Origin: a virus
Strand: one strand, 5' to 3'
Length of the DNA: 64,000 nucleotides
Virus record (IMG/VR): IMGVR_UViG_3300049215_000063
Coordinates: 1 to 64,000 of that record
Shown piece by piece: positions 5,738-14,109 of the stretch. The translations under genes and the position numbers were made by a program. Each line of letters starts with the position of its first letter. Position 1 is the stretch's first letter. The notes beneath the pieces are model-generated. The model did no database searches, was not told the origin of the DNA, and saw only the letters and a list, made by a program, of their open reading frames with translations.

Positions 5738-7138
5738 ATGACCCCAACCCTCACCCAAATTGCCGAACTCGCGGCCGAAGGCAAAGGCGACCGCGTCATT
5801 GCGCGGGAGCTTGGAATCACCCGGCATCAGGCGCGCGCTTGGTTGCAGCAAGTGAAGGTGGAGCAAGCCGCATCATCGTCCACGGCGATGGTGCCATCTA
5901 CCCCAAAGGGTGGTTCGCTCGCAGCCTATGACGAAGCGTGCCGCGCGCTGGACGCGGCCGTAAAGGCCGACGAAGTCATGAAAATCCGGGTCGAGGCGAA
6001 GGCCATCGAAGCGGTGGCGCGGGTGGCCAAAAATATCGACCTTGAAGTCAACGCCGCCAAGCTACGTATCCGCGCGGAAGCCAAGCTCGGCATGATGCTG
6101 GCGAAAATCCAAGACGATGGGCTTTTGCGTCCGGGGCGGCCGAGGGCCGAAAATGGTTCGGCCGAGGAACCATTATCGCGGGTGCATCTCGCGGAAATCG
6201 GCGTGGACAAGAAGCTGTCGTCCGGCGCTCAAAAGCTCAACGCGCTGGGCAAAGAACGTCTTGCCGCCACGCTCGAGACATTCGAAATGGAAAGCAAAAA
6301 GCGTGGCCGTCTCGCTAACGACGTGATCCTATCGGCGACCGCGACCCGCAACGCCGAATCCCGCCGCCAACTCGCGCAAGAACTTTCGGACGCCAGCGCG
6401 CTCTCTGCGACAGGCCGCAAATTCCCCGTTGTTTATGCCGATCCGGCATGGCGCCGCAAAGCCGGCATCGGCGACCGCGCCTATGAGAATCACTACACAA
6501 CGCAAGCGTGGGATGAAATTCTCTCGATGCCGGTCAAGGATCGGGTGCTGCCCGATGCGCAGTTGTATCTCTGGATTCCCCGCGCGCACCTACTCGCGCT
6601 GCATCCGACCGAAATCGATACCCCGCTGGGACGAACGAAAGTCAAGCTGCCGCTCGCCTATGCCGTAGCGCAAGCGTGGGGCTTCGATGCCTATTCGACC
6701 TGTTTTGTCTGGACCAAGACGGACGAGGAAAACCCGGACGTTCATAGCCTCGGCTTGATGGTCTGGGACCAGGACGAACTTCTCTTACTGTTCAAACGCG
6801 GCAAGGGGCTGCCGAAGCCGGATACCGACGTAAAATTCGGATCGAATCATCGTGAGCGCGCCGGACGGCATTCGGAAAAACCCGCGTTTTATCGCGACAT
6901 GATCAACGCCATGACCGGCGGCGTTCCCGTGCTGGAACTATTTGCGCGCGAGGACGCGGAGCATCCGTTGCCGGCAAATTTCTTCACCTGGGGCGCTCAA
7001 TCGACCAACTCAGCCGAACAACCCGACCCCGCGCCATCCCTCCCCGTGACGACACGGTTCCCTGGCGCGGACACTGCGCCCGCATTTGCATCTGAAAGCG
7101 ATGCGGGCGCTCTTTCTTTTGACGAGGCGGCGGAATGA
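5738..7138 (+). CDS. MT-A70 family adenine methyltransferase with N-terminal HTH
   Basis: A 466-residue protein. Residues 1-40 form a helix-turn-helix (IAELAAEGKGDRVIARELGI, TRHQARAWL). About 45-215 is helical linker. From residue 225 comes an MT-A70 domain: VVYADPAWRRKAG (motif IV, DPAW where DPPW is usual), NHYTTQAWDEILSMPV, LYLWIPRAHL, then FVWTK...GLMVWDQDELLLLFKRG and KPAFYRDMINAM...VLELFARE. MT-A70 enzymes transfer methyl from SAM to adenine N6, here probably on DNA for protection against restriction. The DPPW to DPAW change could alter activity. Confidence 0.85.
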   Translation: MTPTLTQIAELAAEGKGDRVIARELGITRHQARAWLQQVKVEQAASSSTAMVPSTPKGGSLAAYDEACRALDAAVKADEVMKIRVEAKAIEAVARVAKNIDLEVNAAKLRIRAEAKLGMMLAKIQDDGLLRPGRPRAENGSAEEPLSRVHLAEIGVDKKLSSGAQKLNALGKERLAATLETFEMESKKRGRLANDVILSATATRNAESRRQLAQELSDASALSATGRKFPVVYADPAWRRKAGIGDRAYENHYTTQAWDEILSMPVKDRVLPDAQLYLWIPRAHLLALHPTEIDTPLGRTKVKLPLAYAVAQAWGFDAYSTCFVWTKTDEENPDVHSLGLMVWDQDELLLLFKRGKGLPKPDTDVKFGSNHRERAGRHSEKPAFYRDMINAMTGGVPVLELFAREDAEHPLPANFFTWGAQSTNSAEQPDPAPSLPVTTRFPGADTAPAFASESDAGALSFDEAAE

Positions 7139-7587
7139 AGAAGTGGTGGCATTGCATCGCTGAATCGCGCGAACCCGATCTGATCATCGGCGGCGCCGAT
7201 AACCCCTATTTGAAGCGCTGGTATCTGATCCCGCGCAATCCGCTGTTCAACGCCTATCTGCACCGCTTTCTGCGCAGCGATGACGATCGTGCGCTGCACG
7301 ACCATCCCTGGATCAACATCTCGATTTTATTGGAGGGTGAATATACCGAGCACACCATCAGCGCCGGCGGCATCAATCTGCGCGCCGTGCGCAAAGCCGG
7401 CGATCATAAATTTCGTTCGCCATGGGCTGCGCATCGCATCGAACTGCACGCCGGCCCGTGCTGGACGTTGTTTTTGACCGGGCCGCGAATCAGAACGTGG
7501 GGCTTTCACTGCCCGAACGGATGGCGGCGCTGGCAGGATTTTACGGCGGGCGCGAGAGGCGAAACAGTTGGGCGAGGATGTGAGTGA
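7135..7587 (+). CDS. Cupin-like phage protein
   Basis: A 150-residue protein with HRFLRSDDDRALHDHPWINI, ILLEGEYTEH and AAHRIELHAGPCWTLFLTGP. The spacing H-x-H-P-W ... E ... H is that of a cupin barrel with metal-binding histidines. Similar proteins are frequent in phages but the substrate is unknown. Overlaps the methyltransferase stop by four bases. Confidence 0.65.
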   Translation: MKKWWHCIAESREPDLIIGGADNPYLKRWYLIPRNPLFNAYLHRFLRSDDDRALHDHPWINISILLEGEYTEHTISAGGINLRAVRKAGDHKFRSPWAAHRIELHAGPCWTLFLTGPRIRTWGFHCPNGWRRWQDFTAGARGETVGRGCE

Positions 7588-7606
7588 TGACCGAAGCCGG
7601 GTGCTG

Positions 7607-7666
7607 TCCTAAGTGGCCACTTTTCCGACCAGGTGTCCTAAGTGTCTGGGGCCGGCCTCCTAAGTG
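7607..7666. repeat. Three direct TCCTAAGTG repeats
   Basis: TCCTAAGTG occurs at 7607-7615, 7636-7644 and 7658-7666, with GGCC-rich flanks. It is immediately downstream of the minus-strand gene ending at 7689. Closely spaced direct repeats of this kind are seen at ends of IS21-type elements, so this may be the scar of one; that is speculative. Confidence 0.5.
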
Positions 7667-7688
7667 GCCTTGCCTAAAGACTCGGCAA

Positions 7689-8567
7689 TCATGGCGCTTG
7701 GCGGCTTTCCTTGCGGCAGTAGTTGTGTGTCTCGCCGCCGGCCAACAGCCACTTTTCGCTGAACTTGTCGAATATGAAGCAAAAGCCGAGCCTGTAAACC
7801 TCATTAAAGATCGTCAAATACCGAATGAAGCCATAGAAAAAGATCGCTTTCGTTTGAAGGGGCAAGGAGTCGGTAATCAGAGCATTCGCCATGGCCCCGA
7901 ACACGGTATTGGTAAACTCTTGGGATTCGCCGCTCGGCGGCGCGATGACTCCATATGGCATCTGATTTCGCGTGGCGGATTGTGGATTGGCTTCGGGTGG
8001 CAACCCTGCGTTTATGTCGAGCAACGCGAATCTATCAGCCAATTCGATAAGGCGCGCTGGCGTGCGACCATAATTGACGACACAAAAACGAATGATTTGG
8101 AAGTCATGGCCCATCTTGCCGTAAGAGCGGGTGATGCCGGTATCGATTATTTTGATAGAAAGGAAAGGGGTTTCCAATTCAGTGAGCGCGCGCTCGGCGA
8201 TGTCAGCAGATTTGTTTGCGGCATCGGCAGCACGGCTAGCGGCAGCAATGGAAGCCTTCATATCGCGGGACTGCTCGGCAGCGGCCTCGCGCAAGCCGGC
8301 AGTTTCAGTGAACAATCCGGCAGTAGCCTTATACAAACGGCGGGTGAAAATGACCAAAGCAAGCGTGAATGCGGCGAGAAGCCAATCCGTGAGTTTGGCG
8401 GACCAAAATTCGCCGCCGTTTTTCTCACTATTTCCGTGCTGCTCATCGGTGGGGTTCTTTTCGGGGAGCGATTGGAGCGCCGTGGCCTTACTTGCGGCTC
8501 TGTTCTGGCTAGGTGGTCTATTTTGATCGGCAGCGTGAGTTTGCTGACGCTGATATTTTTCGGTCAA
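7689..8567 (-). CDS. Membrane-anchored coiled-coil protein (antisense moron)
   Basis: A protein of about 292 residues on the strand opposite to all neighbours. A polar N-terminus is followed by a membrane helix (LTDWLLAAFTLALVIFTRRL), a coiled coil (GLREAAAEQSRDMKASIAAA...NKSADIAERALTEL) and a soluble beta-rich domain (FLSIKIIDTGI...VVNYGRTPARLIEL). This arrangement is common in uncharacterised alphaproteobacterial membrane proteins. The start is uncertain: TTG 8567 is used because longer readings run into the DUF5131 gene, and no ribosome site is clear. Probably a separately transcribed accessory gene. Confidence 0.7.
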   Translation of the reverse strand: MTEKYQRQQTHAADQNRPPSQNRAASKATALQSLPEKNPTDEQHGNSEKNGGEFWSAKLTDWLLAAFTLALVIFTRRLYKATAGLFTETAGLREAAAEQSRDMKASIAAASRAADAANKSADIAERALTELETPFLSIKIIDTGITRSYGKMGHDFQIIRFCVVNYGRTPARLIELADRFALLDINAGLPPEANPQSATRNQMPYGVIAPPSGESQEFTNTVFGAMANALITDSLPLQTKAIFFYGFIRYLTIFNEVYRLGFCFIFDKFSEKWLLAGGETHNYCRKESRQAP

Positions 8568-8650
8568 TATTGGATGCAGAACTTCGCTTGTGCCCTTGGC
8601 GATCGATGCCGCTGCGTTTCGGAACAGCGTCAGTGTCCGGAGTGGAAATG

Positions 8651-9589
8651 ATGGGCGCAACCTCAGACATCGAATGGACCAACGCGACGTGGACGCCGAT
8701 CCGCGCCCGCAATCTAAAAACCGGCAAGGTCGGCTGGCACTGCGAGCACGCAAGCGATGGCTGCAAGTTCTGCTACGCGGAGGCTATGAACAAACGGCTC
8801 GGCACCGGACTTCCGTTCAAGCCGGGGCATCGCAAGGACATCGAGATATTCCTGGACACGGAGATGCTCACCGCGCCGCTGCGCTGGAAAAAGCCGCGCA
8901 TGGTGTTTTGCTGCAGCATGACCGACCTCTTCGCGGACTTCGTCAAAGACGAGTGGATCAACAATATCCTCGCCGTTATGGCGCTCTGTCCACAGCATAC
9001 GTTCCAGGTGCTGACGAAGCGGCCGGAACGGATGAAAGAGTATTTTTCTGTTGCATCGTCCAACGTCTGGCTCGGCACCTCCGTCGAGCGCCAGCAGGAA
9101 GCAGACGAACGCATTCCGTTGCTGATGCAGACGCCCGCGGCGGTGCGGTTTATTTCGGCCGAGCCGTTGCTGGGGCCGATTGATCTTGGTCACCATTTGG
9201 GCTCGACGGCAAACCACGAGGACCTGCGCGGATTATTGAATTGGCTCATCGTCGGCGGTGAGAGCGGCCCGCATGCGCGCCCGATGCATCCGCAGTGGGC
9301 GCGCGATCTCCGTGACCAATGCGCTGCGACAGGCGTCCCATTTTTTTTCAAGCAATGGGGCGGATTCCGCGAGTGTGAGCGCCGCGGTGAGTACTACGCC
9401 ATTGCGATCAATCGGCACCCGATGGTCGTTCGCCCCGATGGCCAGTCGTTCCCGTATGCAAGCAATTGGGACGGTAACGACCGCGATGGAACGGCGGCGA
9501 TGGAACGCATCAGCAAACACGCCGCCGGCCGTCTGCTCGATGGCGTCGAGCACAACGGCATGCCCAAAGTGGCGAGCGCAAAGCAATGA
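8651..9589 (+). CDS. DUF5131 (phage Gp37/Gp68 family) protein
   Basis: A 312-residue protein. The family signature is clear: SDIEWTNATWTPIRA, a cysteine cluster HCEHASDGCKFCYAEAM (C-x6-C-x2-C), FCCSMTDLFADFV, FQVLTKRPERM, NVWLGTSVE, RFISAEPLLGPID, WLIVGGESGPHARPM and VPFFFKQWGG. The cysteine motif and TIM-barrel-like layout recall radical-SAM enzymes, but the reaction is unknown; the family is frequent in phages and defence islands. GGAGTGG precedes two adjacent ATGs (8648, 8651). Confidence 0.9.
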   Translation: MGATSDIEWTNATWTPIRARNLKTGKVGWHCEHASDGCKFCYAEAMNKRLGTGLPFKPGHRKDIEIFLDTEMLTAPLRWKKPRMVFCCSMTDLFADFVKDEWINNILAVMALCPQHTFQVLTKRPERMKEYFSVASSNVWLGTSVERQQEADERIPLLMQTPAAVRFISAEPLLGPIDLGHHLGSTANHEDLRGLLNWLIVGGESGPHARPMHPQWARDLRDQCAATGVPFFFKQWGGFRECERRGEYYAIAINRHPMVVRPDGQSFPYASNWDGNDRDGTAAMERISKHAAGRLLDGVEHNGMPKVASAKQ

Positions 9590-9768
9590 CTTCCGCCATC
9601 GCCCCATCCCAACACCCCAAGATCGACGCGGAGGAAGCCTTGCAGCTGGCGCTTGAACTCGCCGAAGGCCAGCCAAACGCGACGCCGGCGGTCAAGGCCA
9701 AGCTCGGCATCATGGCGATCAGACAATCGGGCTGGAAAATCGTTCCTGATAACGTAGGGGAGGGGTGA
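9586..9768 (+). CDS. 60-residue hypothetical protein
   Basis: MTSAIAPSQHPKIDAEEALQ LALELAEGQPNATPAVKAKL: an acidic helical protein coupled to the DUF5131 stop by ATGA. No function assigned. Confidence 0.55.
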   Translation: MTSAIAPSQHPKIDAEEALQLALELAEGQPNATPAVKAKLGIMAIRQSGWKIVPDNVGEG

Positions 9769-9771
9769 GGA

Positions 9772-10275
9772 ATGCGCGACCTCTGGAGGCCGGCGGAATG
9801 CAAGATCGCCGCGAATCTCTATCGCACGATCGAGCCGGGCCATGGCGCTCACATGCGCATGTTGGAACAGATAGCCGCACGGCTCGGGCGCCCCGTCGAT
9901 GGCGTCAACACGCGCTTTCGGCGGCGAGGTCCGACGTTCGAGGGGCCACGACAATCCGGCGGCTACACGGTCAACCGGGATTACCGAGGGTCGGCGCCGA
10001 CGCACGTCAACCTTGACCGGCGCTGCGCCAAGCCGGAGGCCTGCAGGGTAACGGTCAATCATGATCTTTGCGCGTCGTGCCGGCGCGCGGCGCTATACCG
10101 GGCAAGCCGGCGCCACGCGATGGTGCGGCGCATGCGGGAGCGCGGCATCGTCATCGATATCACCGTGAGCCAGCAGCCGGTCGGATTGTTCTCCGCACCC
10201 ATCAAGGAGATTGCGCCGCAGGATCGATATTTGATCGATCGTTTTTTGCAACAACGCGAGCTGGCGGGACAGTAA
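9772..10275 (+). CDS. Hypothetical DNA-binding-like protein with Cys cluster
   Basis: A 167-residue basic protein. The N-terminal half (LWRPAECKIAANLYRTIEPG...MLEQIAARLGRPVDGVNTRF) looks like a helix-turn-helix resembling GcrA/Myb-type modules. The second half has CRVTVNHDLCASCRR, a possible zinc site. Followed three bases later by another cysteine-containing small gene. Confidence 0.6.
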   Translation: MRDLWRPAECKIAANLYRTIEPGHGAHMRMLEQIAARLGRPVDGVNTRFRRRGPTFEGPRQSGGYTVNRDYRGSAPTHVNLDRRCAKPEACRVTVNHDLCASCRRAALYRASRRHAMVRRMRERGIVIDITVSQQPVGLFSAPIKEIAPQDRYLIDRFLQQRELAGQ

Positions 10276-10278
10276 CCG

Positions 10279-10524
10279 ATGCCCAGCCACAAATGGGACC
10301 ACGACAAAGCGCGCTTCATCGCCGCCCATGAATCCCCGGACGGTAACGGTCGCCACGAACGGACCTGCATCGTCTGTCAAATGACGAAAATCACCATCAT
10401 TCCGCCGCGCGGGCTCGGGGGATTCCCCTGGCACCAATGGCGCACCAAGGACGGCGATATCTGGACCGGGGAAGCGACGCCGCCGTGTCTGGTGGCGAAG
10501 CCGGTGGAAGTGAGGGCGGCGTGA
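10279..10524 (+). CDS. Small zinc-ribbon-like protein
   Basis: An 81-residue protein with HDKARFIAAHESPDGNGRHE RTCIVCQMTKITIIPPRG...WHQWRTKDG. A CxxC knuckle plus nearby histidines suggests half a zinc ribbon. It overlaps the next start (GTGA). No function known. Confidence 0.6.
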   Translation: MPSHKWDHDKARFIAAHESPDGNGRHERTCIVCQMTKITIIPPRGLGGFPWHQWRTKDGDIWTGEATPPCLVAKPVEVRAA

Positions 10525-12116
10525 GCGGACTACTTTCGCCGTTTCCTTATTTCGGGGGTAAGCGGTCAATCGCGGTCGACGTTTGGATGAGGCTCGGCAA
10601 CCCGACACAGTATATCGAACCATTTTGCGGCTCTGCGGCGGTTCTTCTTGCAGCGCCGCGTCCGGCATCACTTGAAGTCATCGGCGATGGCTCAGGCTTC
10701 ATCGCCAACTTCTGGCGGGCAACCAAACATCAATCGGCTGTTGTAGCGGAATGGGCCGATTATCCGGTTTCTCATATCGACCTAGGCGCGCGGCATGTTT
10801 GGTTGATGGCGCAGCGGACGCGGATCGGCGACGCGATGCAAGACCCGGATTGGCCTGGCGATGCCAAAGTCGCAGGCTGGTGGCTTTGGGGGCAATGCTG
10901 CTGGATCGGCTCGGGGTGGTGCGATTGGTTCGGCAAAATCCCCCATGCCAGTGACGCCGGGATGGGCGTACAGGCCATCGGCAAAATCCCCCATATCAGT
11001 GACGCCGGGTTGGGCGTACAGGCCATCGGCAAAATCCCCCATGCCGGTAATGCCGGGATGGGCGTACAGGCCATCGGCCAAATACCCCATGCCGGTAATG
11101 CCGGGATGGGCGACGGCGAATTGCTGACTTCCTGTGGCCGCACAGCAATGGCTTGGCTGCGAAAGATCGCTAACCGGTTAGAGCGTGTATTCGTCGCCGT
11201 GCCTTGCATCCCTCAAGCAACCCGACATGTTCATCGAAAAGCCGAAGCCGGCGAAGCAAGAGGCGCTGGAACTGTGAATGTCCTTGATCTCTTCTGCGGA
11301 GCATCCGGCGGATGGAGCAGCGGCCTTGAGTCCGCTGGATATAGGACCGTCGCCGCCTGCGAACTCGACGATTGGCGCCGCAACGTCTTCGCGGCGAGAC
11401 ATCCCGGATGCCGGATGTACGCCGACGTGCGCGAACTCACAGCCGATCGGTTACGCGCCGATCTCGGATATCTCCCCGATGCCGTCGTCGGATCACCCCC
11501 TTGCCAAGAGCTCAGCGCCGCCAACAGCAAAGGAAAGGGCATTACGGACGATCACCTGTTCTGGGATTGGGCGCGCCTTGTCTTCGAGATCCGACCTCTT
11601 TGGTGCGCGGCTGAAAATAGCCCTCGCGCGCGAACTGCAGGCATCGACGGGATACTCGATGCGCTGGACCAGGCAAACTACGCCTTCTGGCCGCTCGTGG
11701 TGGGTGCTGACAACGCCGGCTCCAACCACAGACGAAAGCGTCTTTGGCTCTTTGCTGCCGACGCCGACCGCATCGAGCTATGGGAGCAATCGTGGCGGCG
11801 CTGCTGGGCGAACCGGCGACCTACGGCCGTCCCTGGCGACCATGGTCGGAACGATGGAGCGGAACTCCCGGCCGCTCTCCGAGACATCGGGCGCGCTTGG
11901 CCTGACTGGAACGACGGAATCGCCGGTCTCTCAGCGGCGTGCGCTGCTGCTGGGTTTGGTGCTCTGGATGATGGGACAGACCCCATCCTGGCTCCAGGCC
12001 TGCGCAACCGTTGCATCGCTGCCCTCGGGGACGCGGTCGTCCCACAAATCCCGGAAGCGATCGGCAACGCAATCATGAAAACCTCCAATGGCAGTAAAAC
12101 CCTCACCATGACGTGA
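10521..12116 (+). CDS. Fusion: D12 adenine-methylase fragment plus C5-cytosine methyltransferase
   Basis: A 531-residue frame from GTG 10521. Residues 1-135 match the N-terminus of D12-class adenine methylases (LSPFPYFGGKRSIAVDVW, IEPFCGSAAVLLAAPRP). Then come four 16-residue repeats (GKIPHASDAGMGVQAI). The D12 catalytic DPPY is absent. From residue 252 (VNVLDLFCGASGGWSSGLES) a C5 methyltransferase begins, with motif IV VVGSPPCQELSAANS, motif VI AAENSP and motif VIII-like NHRRKRLWLFA. That domain may be translated separately from GTG 11274, which has GAGG upstream. Near 11176-11277 the +1 frame gives a plausible alternative tail, so the fusion may come from a frameshift. Confidence 0.8.
   Translation: MSGLLSPFPYFGGKRSIAVDVWMRLGNPTQYIEPFCGSAAVLLAAPRPASLEVIGDGSGFIANFWRATKHQSAVVAEWADYPVSHIDLGARHVWLMAQRTRIGDAMQDPDWPGDAKVAGWWLWGQCCWIGSGWCDWFGKIPHASDAGMGVQAIGKIPHISDAGLGVQAIGKIPHAGNAGMGVQAIGQIPHAGNAGMGDGELLTSCGRTAMAWLRKIANRLERVFVAVPCIPQATRHVHRKAEAGEARGAGTVNVLDLFCGASGGWSSGLESAGYRTVAACELDDWRRNVFAARHPGCRMYADVRELTADRLRADLGYLPDAVVGSPPCQELSAANSKGKGITDDHLFWDWARLVFEIRPLWCAAENSPRARTAGIDGILDALDQANYAFWPLVVGADNAGSNHRRKRLWLFAADADRIELWEQSWRRCWANRRPTAVPGDHGRNDGAELPAALRDIGRAWPDWNDGIAGLSAACAAAGFGALDDGTDPILAPGLRNRCIAALGDAVVPQIPEAIGNAIMKTSNGSKTLTMT
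10932..11114. repeat. Four tandem 48-bp repeats inside the methyltransferase gene
   Basis: Units start at 10932, 10980, 11028 and 11076 (the last incomplete) and encode GKIPHASDAGMGVQAI and close variants. Similar repeats occur at the same place in other phage D12 methylases (from memory), where they lie before the target-recognition region. Confidence 0.9.
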
Positions 12117-12156
12117 GGGCGTAGGTAGCCGGTCTAACAACAACGAAGCTGAAACC

Positions 12157-12675
12157 ATGCCGAACATCATCCGCACCACCATCGAATCCGCCGTCGCCAC
12201 GGCCGTCGCCAAGCATCCAAAATACTTCACCCCACGAGGCCAGGAAAAGGCCCCGGCCGCGATCGTGCGCGAGATCATGGCGGCGTTCCGGGGTGATGAT
12301 GATTCCGGGGCGGAGATCCCCGCGCCAGAGAAGCCCTACGTGCTGGTGGATCAGAGCAGCCGAGAAGCCCGCGGCTACGCCCAGCTTCGCTGTATCGCCG
12401 GCGCGCCACCGCCAAGGCCGATGTCCGACGGGTGTATGATGATTCTTCGAAGCGCTTACAACGAAGCGGTATTTACGCTTGCTGATGCGCCACCATTCGA
12501 CCAATGGCCGTTCGTGAGCGATGCAGCCCAGATCAAGGCGTGGATGGAGTTTTTCAATACGTCGCTGCCGGACGTGCCGCGGCGTTCGATTGTGGACCCG
12601 CGCGGCATCCGCGTCCCCGGCTATTGGCCGCCCAGCAAGACCGGGAAGCTCTATCTGACGGAAGAAGCGGCATGA
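12157..12675 (+). CDS. Hypothetical early protein
   Basis: A 172-residue protein. N-terminus ESAVATAVAKHPKYFTPRGQ and middle SDGCMMILRSAYNEAVFTLA look globular; C-terminus RRSIVDPRGIRVPGYWPPSK. No family recognised. It directly precedes, and overlaps by four bases, the O-like replication gene, so a replication role is possible. Confidence 0.65.
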   Translation: MPNIIRTTIESAVATAVAKHPKYFTPRGQEKAPAAIVREIMAAFRGDDDSGAEIPAPEKPYVLVDQSSREARGYAQLRCIAGAPPPRPMSDGCMMILRSAYNEAVFTLADAPPFDQWPFVSDAAQIKAWMEFFNTSLPDVPRRSIVDPRGIRVPGYWPPSKTGKLYLTEEAA

Positions 12676-13640
12676 GCGGACCGCGGCTTTCGATCATTCC
12701 GGCCGGTGCAGTGACCGACCGCTCGTTAGAAGGGCGCGATCTCCAAGTGCTGTGCCTGCTCGGTCGCCACATCGACAAAGGCGGCTGGTGTGTGCGCAGC
12801 CAGGTCAGGATGGCGCGCGAATTGGGGTGTGGACGATCATCGGTTCAACGATCGCTTGACCGCCTCTATACGGCCGGCTGGGTAGAGCGAAGACAACGCG
12901 GTGAGATCCTAGAGGATGGCGAAGATCCGGGGCGCCCCAGTGTCTCCCATGCCTATCGCGTGAGGCTAGATCGCGACGATTCAGAGTGGAAGTCAGCCGC
13001 AGAGGATGACTCCGACAGCCATGCGGAAACTGCATTACAAGAGGTCGAGTGCCCACCGGTGGGCACTGAAAAACACCATTCCGAAGAGGGGGTGCCCAGC
13101 CATGGCGGGCACGGGGGTGCCCAGCCATACGCGGGCACGGGTGCCCATACATACATGGGCACCAAGAACGACCCCTTAGAACGACCCCTTTCAGAACGTG
13201 GTGGTGATAGCGCGCGCGCGAAGCCGCCGATCTCGCCAGAGGCGCACGCCTTCGCCGACGAACTCGCCTTGATAGCCGGTCACGATCCGCAATTCCTGCC
13301 GCCGCAATGGGTGTCTGCAGGCCCCGGCTACCGCGTTCAAATGATGCTCGACCACGGATGGCGCATCGAAACCATGCGCCAAACCGCCCGCGCGATGATG
13401 CAGCGCAAGCGCGACGGGCCGCCGGTGACCATCCGCTATTTCGAGAAAAGCTTCGCCCGTGCGCATGCCCAACAACCCCCATTGCCAGCCGCAGGTTCCC
13501 ATGGCTCTACGACACCTTCCGATACCACGAATTGGCAACGCCGGCGCGACCGACAGCGTGAAGCCCTTGCCGAGCTCGGCGCCTTCGTCGATGCGCACAC
13601 CGATGGAAGCGGAAATCAAGGCGGCGGCGGCGGTTCGTAA
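12672..13640 (+). CDS. O-like replication initiator with winged HTH
   Basis: A 322-residue protein. Residues 5-75 form a winged helix (IIPAGAVTDRSLEGRDLQVL...VRSQVRMARELGCGRSSVQR...LDRLYTAGWVERR) typical of phage replication initiators. A low-complexity linker (about 125-165) is encoded by a cluster of palindromes, and the C-terminal domain (PEAHAFADELALIAGHD...GYRVQMMLDHGWRIETMRQT) may recruit a helicase loader or helicase. The combination of initiator and origin-like repeats inside the gene matches lambda O. No helicase gene is visible, so host DnaB is probably used. Confidence 0.7.
   Translation: MSGPRLSIIPAGAVTDRSLEGRDLQVLCLLGRHIDKGGWCVRSQVRMARELGCGRSSVQRSLDRLYTAGWVERRQRGEILEDGEDPGRPSVSHAYRVRLDRDDSEWKSAAEDDSDSHAETALQEVECPPVGTEKHHSEEGVPSHGGHGGAQPYAGTGAHTYMGTKNDPLERPLSERGGDSARAKPPISPEAHAFADELALIAGHDPQFLPPQWVSAGPGYRVQMMLDHGWRIETMRQTARAMMQRKRDGPPVTIRYFEKSFARAHAQQPPLPAAGSHGSTTPSDTTNWQRRRDRQREALAELGAFVDAHTDGSGNQGGGGGS
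13049..13162. other. Candidate replication origin: four GTGCCC/GGGCAC palindromes
   Basis: Inverted repeats at 13049-13066 (GTGCCCACCGGTGGGCAC, perfect), 13092-13112, 13117-13138 and 13141-13162, each GTGCCC ... GGGCAC with 6 to 10 bp between. They are followed by a direct repeat AGAACGACCCCTT starting at 13165 and 13179. All lie inside the coding sequence of the putative initiator, as the iterons of lambda ori lie inside gene O. Confidence 0.6.
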
Positions 13641-14109
13641 GATTTTCGAATGGTGTTTGATGCCGGACGTCGGCGAGAGCAACAAAACCTTTCTAGCTGG
13701 CGCCGTTGCGATCATTGCGGAATACCCCCCGGAAGTGATGGAAAAGCTCGCCGATCCCCAGACCGGGACGCGAGTACTGAAAGACCGACCGTCCCTCGCG
13801 GCGATCCGCAAAGCCTGCGACGAACTGTTCGCCCCGATCATCCGCCAACGCGCCCGCCAGGCCGCCAGCGAGAGCAGCGCGGCGTTATTGCTCGATCGCC
13901 CCAAGCCGACGATCGAGCAACGCGCCCGTGTCGCGGCATTAGCCACGGAGGTCCGCAGGAAGCTTGGTGGCACCACCGGCCCTCCCGACACCTCAACCGA
14001 ACACGACCAACACGCACAACACGCACAGGCCAAGACAGGCGGAGGGGAATATGCTGATGGTAACGGAAACGACGGGGAACCTGAGGCATCTCGTCGAGGC
14101 TTCGAATGA
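13591..14109 (+). CDS. Hypothetical protein following the O-like gene
   Basis: A 172-residue protein from ATG 13591 (MRTPMEAEIKAAAAVRKIFE). Residues 20-75 (MPDVGESNKTFLAGAVAIIA...EYPPEVMEKLADP...RPSLAAIRKACDEL) are helical. The C-terminal 50 residues are low complexity (Q, H, G). Upstream in-frame ATGs lie in sequence that reads as shadow of the O-like gene. The position is that of lambda P, but no helicase-loader motif is visible. Confidence 0.6.
   Translation: MRTPMEAEIKAAAAVRKIFEWCLMPDVGESNKTFLAGAVAIIAEYPPEVMEKLADPQTGTRVLKDRPSLAAIRKACDELFAPIIRQRARQAASESSAALLLDRPKPTIEQRARVAALATEVRRKLGGTTGPPDTSTEHDQHAQHAQAKTGGGEYADGNGNDGEPEASRRGFE

Noticed and set aside
7584-8651. 355-codon plus-strand frame opposite the membrane/coiled-coil gene
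   Set aside because: The minus-strand reading has a clear membrane helix and heptads; the plus frame has no domain and its start lies in the repeat region.
10932-11114. CRISPR or iterons in the 48-bp repeats
   Set aside because: In-frame coding repeats known from phage methylases; no spacer structure.
11278-12078. 266-codon plus frame overlapping the C5 methyltransferase
   Set aside because: The other frame contains all C5 methyltransferase motifs.
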